Shown here: in pieces, positions 20,003 to 27,800 of the stretch
How the letters are laid out: each line of letters begins with the position of its first letter
Position numbering within the stretch: position 1 is the stretch's first letter
DNA from: Prorocentrum cordatum
Taxonomy: Eukaryota > Sar > Dinophyceae > Prorocentrales > Prorocentraceae
Direction of reading: 5' to 3'
NCBI GenBank assembly: GCA_963575745.1
Contig: CAUYUJ010015736.1
Span: 137,861 to 172,860, forward strand
Length of the DNA: 35,000 nt
Notes under the pieces: model-generated
Seen by the model: only the letters and a program-made list of their open reading frames with translations
What the model was told of the DNA's origin: nothing
Databases searched by the model: none
Program-made: the position numbers and the translations under genes

Positions 20003-23000
20003 GTTATCATCATCCCTCCTCACTCCTCCTCCACCCTCCTCCTCCTTCTCCTCTGCCTCCTCCTATTCCTCCGACTCGTCCCCCTCCTCCTCCCAGCAGA
20101 CGCACAAAATCCCTTGGGGGCGTGCGTCCGGCCAGAACATATAATACAGCCCTCCTGTAGTATGTCGTTTCCCGATCGGCATGGCCAGGCAGCGCCCGCC
20201 GCGGAGCTTGTACTACAAGATCTCTCGGCGTGCGCGTCGCCTCCGGGGACAGCCACGCACACATGGTCTTTGTACGTTGTGGTGACGCCGAAAAGCGCCG
20301 CTTCAAGTCAGCGGGCTTGCTGACCTAACGTCACATCCTGGTAAGAGAGCGCGCTGGGCACTGGGCGGCGAGGTCATGCACAAGCACAAACTTCCGGAGG
20401 TCCACGGGACAAGAAAGCCTGGGACGCAAAAGGACATACTAATGCCGTGTCCTCCTGGGAGGCGTGCGTCCGAACCGAGCATCTCATACAGCCATCTTGT
20501 AGTATTTCGTCTCCCGATCGGTATGGCCAGAAAGCACCCGCCACGGAGCTTGTACAACAAGATTTCTCGGTGTGCTGCGCGTCGCCCCTGGGGTGGGGTG
20601 GGGGGGGGGGGGGGGGGCGACGCACACACACACACACACTCACACACACACACAGTAGCAGTATGGTGGGGAGGCGCCGAAAAGCGCCGCCTTCAGGCCA
20701 GCGGGCGTGCTGACCTGACGCCACGTCTTGGGACGAGTGCGCCGGGCACTGGGCTTAAGTCGGGCGTGTCCCCCATACAGGAGTTTTTTTCTACGAAAAA
20801 TTAAAACACCCCCAAAACCCAAAGAGGCCAAAAAATACCCCAAAAATGGTCCCCAGAATATGTTTGGAGCATTGTTTGATTATTTTGGGGTCTGCTTTAT
20901 TTTTCGTCGAAGATCCCCCTGTAGGGGGACAGGCCCGACGTAACACCAGGCAGCAGGGCCCTGCACGAGCACAGACTTTCGGAGGCCCACGCGGACTTCT
21001 TGGAGCGGCGCTGGGGCCCCCCCCCCGGGCGCGCCAGGGAGGGGAGGAGGAGGAGGAAGAGGAGAGGAGGAGAGGAGGAGGAGGGAGGGAGGAGGAGGAG
21101 GAGGAGGAGGAGGAGGAGGAGAGGAGGAGGGGGGGGGGGGGGGGCCCGCGTCGAACGCCGACCCACGAGAGCTCCGCGCGGACTCCCGCAAGCTGAAGCC
21201 GACGCCGCGCTCTTCCCCTCTGCGAGGCCTCAGGGCGAGGGGGAAGTAGAGGAGCGCCCGCATCAGCCGGGCGTGGGCGTCGGCAGCCTCCAAGACCAGA
21301 GGGAGGGAGGAGGAGGAGCAGGGAGGAGGAGGAGGAGGAGGAGGAGGAGGAGGAGGAGGAGGAGGAGGAGGAGGAGGAGCAGGGAGGAGGAGGAGGAGGA
21401 GGAGGAGGAGGAGGAGGAGCCTCGCCGCCCTCGGCGGCCTCCTGGGCGGCGCGAGGGGGCGCGGCCACGTCCGCGACGCACACCTCGTTCAGCCCGGCGG
21501 GGTCCGGAGGCCTGCCGCCCTTCAGGAAGGCGGCGAGTGCCGCCGAGTAGGCGAAGTTGGGGAGCACCTGAGGCGAAGCCAGGACCGAGGACCCAACAAA
21601 AAAAAATCGGACCAGGATAGATCGGGGACCCCAAGGACCTCTGAAATCCGGCGGTTCTGGAGGGCGTATCGGGCGCCGCGGCCGTTGCAGAGCGCGCCGG
21701 AACGCGCCGAGAGCGTCCCGGAACGGTCTGGAGGGACGCGTCCAGGCCCAAGCCCCGCCCGAGCACCATCTCCAGGTTCGACACCAGGTGCTCCTGCTCC
21801 AGACCATGGAGGCGGTACTCGGGCACCGCGCACGCCGCCAGCCTCCACAGGGCGTCGTGCTGCTTCGCGCGGAGGCAGAGGTAGTCGAACCAGATGAGCA
21901 CGTGGAGCGGGTCGCGCGGCAGGGTCGTGGCGAGCAGCAGCTTGCACACCTCCAGCGCGGTGCGGTGCATCCCCTGCCCGGCCAGCCCCTGCATGTGGAG
22001 CCACAGCGCCCGCAGCCAGGACCAGCCGGGCCAGCTCGGGTCGTCCGACAGGCGGAGCCGCACCCGGGGCCGCTGCGAGGCTCGCCCCACGCCGGTGGCG
22101 CTGAAGGGCGAGAAGCTCGCGTGGAAGTTGCACTCGATGGCGTAGACGGCCCGGCGGACGAGGATGGACGCCTGCTCTGGCGAGTTCTGGGACCGGAAGT
22201 ACTCGGCGAGGGTCAGGAGCCCGTCCACGCAGAAGGGGCTCCGCTGGAGGAAGTGCTGCAGCTGCTGAGGGTCCTGTGAACGCAGGCACTCTCGCACCTG
22301 CTCCAGGCTCCTCCTGGACGCCGCGGTGTCCTCGAAGTCGAACAAGCACCCTCCGTCCTCGTCGAACGCGGCGACCATGGCCACCCCGTCGTCTGGGCGC
22401 GGCCACGGCTCCTCCTCTGAGGGGGGACGTTCCGGGGGCACCGGCTCATGGGGGGGAGGAACGTCGACCTGGAATCGGCGACACATCGCGGATGGATCGG
22501 CGATAGGCCCTCGATAGCGAAGCTGCACAATCCTGGGCGGGATGGGCTAATTACCAGGCCCCCATCGGCGATCAATGGGCGATTGGGGGTCGATGCGTTC
22601 CCCCTTGAGCCTACCCCCCCCACAACGTCGCCCACAACCGTACTCCATACACCGACGCTTTTTCTGGCCATACACTGGAATTTGCACAGGAAAGCGTATC
22701 CTCGTGTACACGGGACCCTGGTGTATGCATGTCTCGATGCCTCCCATGGAAACGGATAAAAAATATACGCCACACCACCCCGACGGCGTCCCCGGCCCTA
22801 CAAAATCCGGGGATTGAAAAACAGCCTTTTCTGACTCGCGGGTCGAGAGGGAGCCTCTTCCGATCGAAGCTGAGCGGGCCGCGCACAGCTTGAATTGACA
22901 GAGGAAGGAAAAGAGAACGCGGGGCCTCACGTCAAGGCCAAGAGAGGGAGGGGATTGAAGAACAGCCCCTCACTGGTAATGCATATGCTCCAGCTTCCGA

Positions 23001-23169
23001 CCCAGAGCGCCCTCCGCTCGGGACGATCCCTGCAACCCCGGAACGCCGTCGGCGACGCGCAGCCGCCAGAGAGCACCCCGAGGCTGCAGGGCCGACGAGC
23101 ACCGCCCAAAAAAGGGCCGGCAACCTCGAAAACCTCGACCCCCTCCTCCTCCTCCTCCTCCTCCTCCTC

Positions 23170-23245
<76 letters not shown>

Positions 23246-24778
23246 GGCCCTCGGAGGGCCGACGAGTCTGTCCCCGATCCTCCGTGGGAGCCACCAGGAA
23301 GAGCCGCCGGTGGTGGATGGGTCGGGAGTTGCTCAAGGTGCCCCTCGCCCAAGGTGCCCCCAGCGTTTCCCTCCATTCTGGAGCCCCTGGGGCCCTCGGG
23401 GTCTCGGGAGGGGTGCTCCAGAGGCCTTGGCGGCCTCCTTGGAAACCCTGGGGGCACCCTGGGCCAGGGGCACTTCTAGCAACACCCGAACCCCGACCTC
23501 CGGCGCCACGATCTTTTCGAGACATGGGCTCCCGACCTCTCGACCACTTCCCTGCACCCCTCCTCGAAATCAGACATAAGTTTTGAATGTTGGTTGACGC
23601 GCGAAACGCGGCCGTCGCAGTCGCCCATTCCGGCGCGAACGATTAAATTTTGAGGTCCTGGGGCGCCGCCACGTCGCAGGAAAAACTTGCGTTTGATTTC
23701 GAAGGTGGATGTGGGACCCGTTCTGTCGCGGTCCCGTGGCCCTGTCAGGGCCCCGAGAGGGTTCAAACTCTGGAAGACCTCCGCCTCGATTCTATCGAGA
23801 CGCCGGGTGTCTGGGCATGGCTGACCACCTGCCACGACCACCCCGACCCGGCCCGAAGGCCCGCCTTTCGGGCTGGGGGGGGGCACGCGTTCCACATGTG
23901 TGTCTCCATGTTCCCCGACCACCCCGGGTCGGGTCGGGTTGGAGTGGAGTGGTGGGGTTGGGTTGGAGGAGTGGAGTGGAGGGCACATCGAGGGAGGTTG
24001 GAGTGGAGGGCTGGGAGGGAGAGGAGTGGAGGGGAGTTGGGTTGGGTTGGAGTGGAGGGCAAATCGAGGCCTTCGGGCTGGGCTGGCGTGGTTTGGTGGG
24101 TGGTGCATGGTCGTGCCCTCGCCGGCGCCCCTCGCGCGCGCCGCGGGCCGCCGCCCGCGCGGCGCCGCGCCGCCGCCGCGCCCGCGCCGGCGCCCGCGCG
24201 GGGCCCGGCCCGCGCCCCGCCGCGCCCGAGGGCGCGCCGCTGCTCGCCCTCCGCGGAGAAGTCCCCGCGGCGCATCGGCAGCGGCGCCGAGCCCGCCGCC
24301 GCCGCCGCCTCGGCGCCGGCGTCGCCGCCCGCCGCCTCGGCGGCGTGCGCGGCGGCCGCGGCGGCCTCCTCCAGCGCCGCGGCGTCGTCGTCCTCGCTCT
24401 CGCCGCCGCGCGCGGGCTCCGGGCGCTGCGCGGGCGCCTCCTGGGAGGGAAGGGAAGGTCCGAGCGCAGGGACAGCAGAGCGATGGGGGCCTAACGGTCA
24501 TTCGCTGTCCCTGGGTGCGCGGCCGAAGCGGGGACTCCGCGGTGCGCATTGCTGCTGCCGTTTGCCGCTGTTGTCGTCGTCGTCCCGATCGCGGACCCGC
24601 CCACGACCCACCTGCGACCCACCCGCGACCCACCCGCGACCCACTCGGCGACCCACCCGCGTCCCACCCCGCGACCCGCCCGCGACCAACCGCGACCCAC
24701 CCCGCGCACGCCTCCTCACTCTCATCTGCAACTGCAGGGTGCGATATTTATATATATATATATTACAAAAATATATAT

Positions 24779-24809
<31 letters not shown>

Positions 24810-27800
24810 CCTACATACATGCATGCATACATACATCTATATATATATATATACATATCAAATGAATACAGCTTTGTGTCTATGAAAACATATGTATATA
24901 TATATAGACATATCTATATGTATATCAGAAAGCGGGGGCCGAACGGTCATTCACTGTCCCTGGGTGCGTCGCTGGATGCGGATTATAGTTTTTGTTGAGT
25001 TCTCACTACCGAAGAGTAGTTATTGTTGATCCCCCCCTCCGGTGACCATGGTATTTTTTCAATTGAAGTGCTCCCCCTGGGGCTTGCTTCTTATGAGGGA
25101 AAGTCACGAAGCTCAAACTGGGCCACTAGCCCCCGGTTTCCAACAACAGCGGCTCACGCCTGATACTTCCTCACAATTTGTGCCGATGCGCCGATGCGCC
25201 CTCGGCGCTCAGAAATCACGCTCTCGCTTTCTGGCTTTTCTCACGATTTACTTGGGAATCGCGCTATCGCTCGAGACATCCTCGCGATTCATTCAGGACC
25301 CACGCTCCAGCAACCCGCCTGCTCGACCTGGTCGCCTGGGCCCACCTTCCCACCCCGCGACAAACCCGCAACCCACCCCGCGACCCACCCGCGACCCACC
25401 ACCCGGCGACACGCCCGCGACCCACCCGCGACCCACCCCGCGCATGACCCGTCACTCTTATCTGCAACTGCGGGACGCGATACATATATTTATATACATA
25501 TATGTGTGTGTATGTGTGTATGTATGTATGTATGTATGTATGTATGTATGTATGTATGTATGTATGTATGTATGTATGTGTGTATGTACGTACGTACGTA
25601 CGTACGTATGTACGTATGTACGTATGTATGTATGTATGTAAGGATGTATGTATGTATGTTTGTATGTATGTATGTATGTGTGTATGTATGTATGATATGT
25701 ATGTATGTATGTATGTAGGTAGGTATGCCCATACAAATAGACCTATATATATATATGTATACACATATACACCTATAGTATACATGTGAGTGAATAGATA
25801 ATTTCATAAAACAAATCCATGAGATAATGCCTGCATGCATTTGGTTAGATCTGTAAAGTATATACAAATGCACATACATGCATACATACATACATGCATG
25901 CAGACATACCTACCTACCTACCTACCTACCTACCTACCTACATACATACATACATACAGACGTACATAGATACGTACAGACAGACACACATGCATCCGTA
26001 CATACGTACGTACATACGTACATACATACGAGCACACATGCATACATACGATGCCTGCATGCATACATACGATGCATGCATGCATGCATACATACAGACA
26101 GCATACATACATACATGTGCATGTATATGTATACATATGTATATATGTGTGTATGGCGGGCTAGTTTGCCATGTCTTGGGAGGCCGATATTTACTTCCGC
26201 AGGCTTCCGCTGGCCTTCCGCAGACGGCGCCGCCGTCGTGTCGCTTCCGCGGGCTTCGGCCGCCGCTCCGCCAGCCCTCCGCCGCCCCTCCGCCGCCCTT
26301 TCGCCGAGGAAGAGATGGCAACTCATTCGATCCTCGAAGGCGGGGCCCGGCTGAAGCGCCTGACTAGCGTTGTTAAACAACGGCACAGACTGAGTAGATC
26401 CAGCCTCATCTTCATCTCAGCACTCGCGCGTGTGATACATACTGAGGGCGTCCAAGAGGCGGACGACCAAGAGGGGTGTTCGCATCTCATGGCACGTGCG
26501 CGGCCCATGGGGGGGGGCCAAGGGACGTATTGAAAGAAGAAGAGGCGGCCATGAAATCCGAGGAGAACTCATGGCCTCAGCCATGATATATACCGCCCCC
26601 CTAGTCAAGTCCTCACCCACCTGTTAAACGCCCGCGACTGTTAGCCCTCCTACTCGGGCATCCTCCGACATGATGTCTTCAACCCGCGGCTCTAGAGGCC
26701 CCGACCCCTTCCCCGAGGTTTAACTTGCGCCCCAGATCCACTTCTGATGGCCCCATCCCGATAGCGATAGCGGCCCGGCGTTTTCATCGCCGATGTCGAC
26801 GCCTGCCAAGCCCGGCGCCAGTCCAGGGCGAAATCGGCACAAACTGACTGGAGCATTAAAGGAGGTTGACGGTGGTACTCTCAGCACACTGTCGGCCAGA
26901 ATTTGCCTCCATCTGGATTTCGCGAGGCCTGGTTCTGCGTTCACGCGCTCTGGCAGGCCCCCAGGGGGGTCCAAGCGCCAGGAATAGAATTACTTGAGCA
27001 AAGCACCCTGACAGCAGCAAAAGGTGAAGAGGCGGGTCGAGGATTAGGAGATCGGCTATTGGAGACAGGGGTGAGAGAGCACGGCCATATGTACCTCGGT
27101 GCATTTTTCACACGGGACCGTGGCTGTCCAGACCAAAAATGTAGCCGGCATTGAGATGAGAGCATGATTCCTGAATTAGTTGCGAGGCAGTCACAAGCGA
27201 AACGGCTGCTGGAACAGGAGTTTAGGGCCCCCCATCCCCCCTATGGGGCTCTTCTGTCATTTTCGAACCACGATCATAACTCTCTAGCGAAGCGCTATAA
27301 AGAAACATATCCTCGTAGATCTTGTTAGCAAGCAACTCGCGGAAACTTTCGATCGTCCCCATCCGTGGCGCCCAATAGCGCGCCAAATCCCTCGCAAACG
27401 CGATACGGTGCATCTCCCTCAAATGACGTTATTGGGCCCTATTGGGCGCTATTTCACCGTTCGTCGGCGCTACCGGGCAATATTGGCCGCTACCTGGCGC
27501 TATGGAGCCCTCTGGGCGCCATGCTCCAGTAAAAGTCCGATACAAGGCCAGCGGAACCTTCCGTGACTTCCCATCTGCCTGGGGCAAAACCTCGGCCTTC
27601 CCCCCCCCCCTCGTCCACGGCGCAAGCCCAAATCCCTGAGAGAAGATGCCTTCTGCAGCCCTGACGTTGTTCCTCGATGCCAGCCCCCGGGTGGCTCGGA
27701 CTTCCCCCCTCGTCCACGGCGCAGTCCCAAATCCGCGAGACTATGACTTCTGCAGCCCCGACGTTGTTCCTCGATGCCAGCCCCAGGAGGCTCGGCCTTC

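Noticed and set aside
18925-20323. Plus-strand frames of more than 400 codons rich in His, Ile or Ser
   Set aside because: They are translations of TCC and CAT arrays lying in a TCF25 intron.
25934-26386. Possible additional TCF25 exon near 26170-26330 on the minus strand
   Set aside because: The Arg/Ala-rich peptide comes from repeated GCTTCCGC words and has no matching splice phase.
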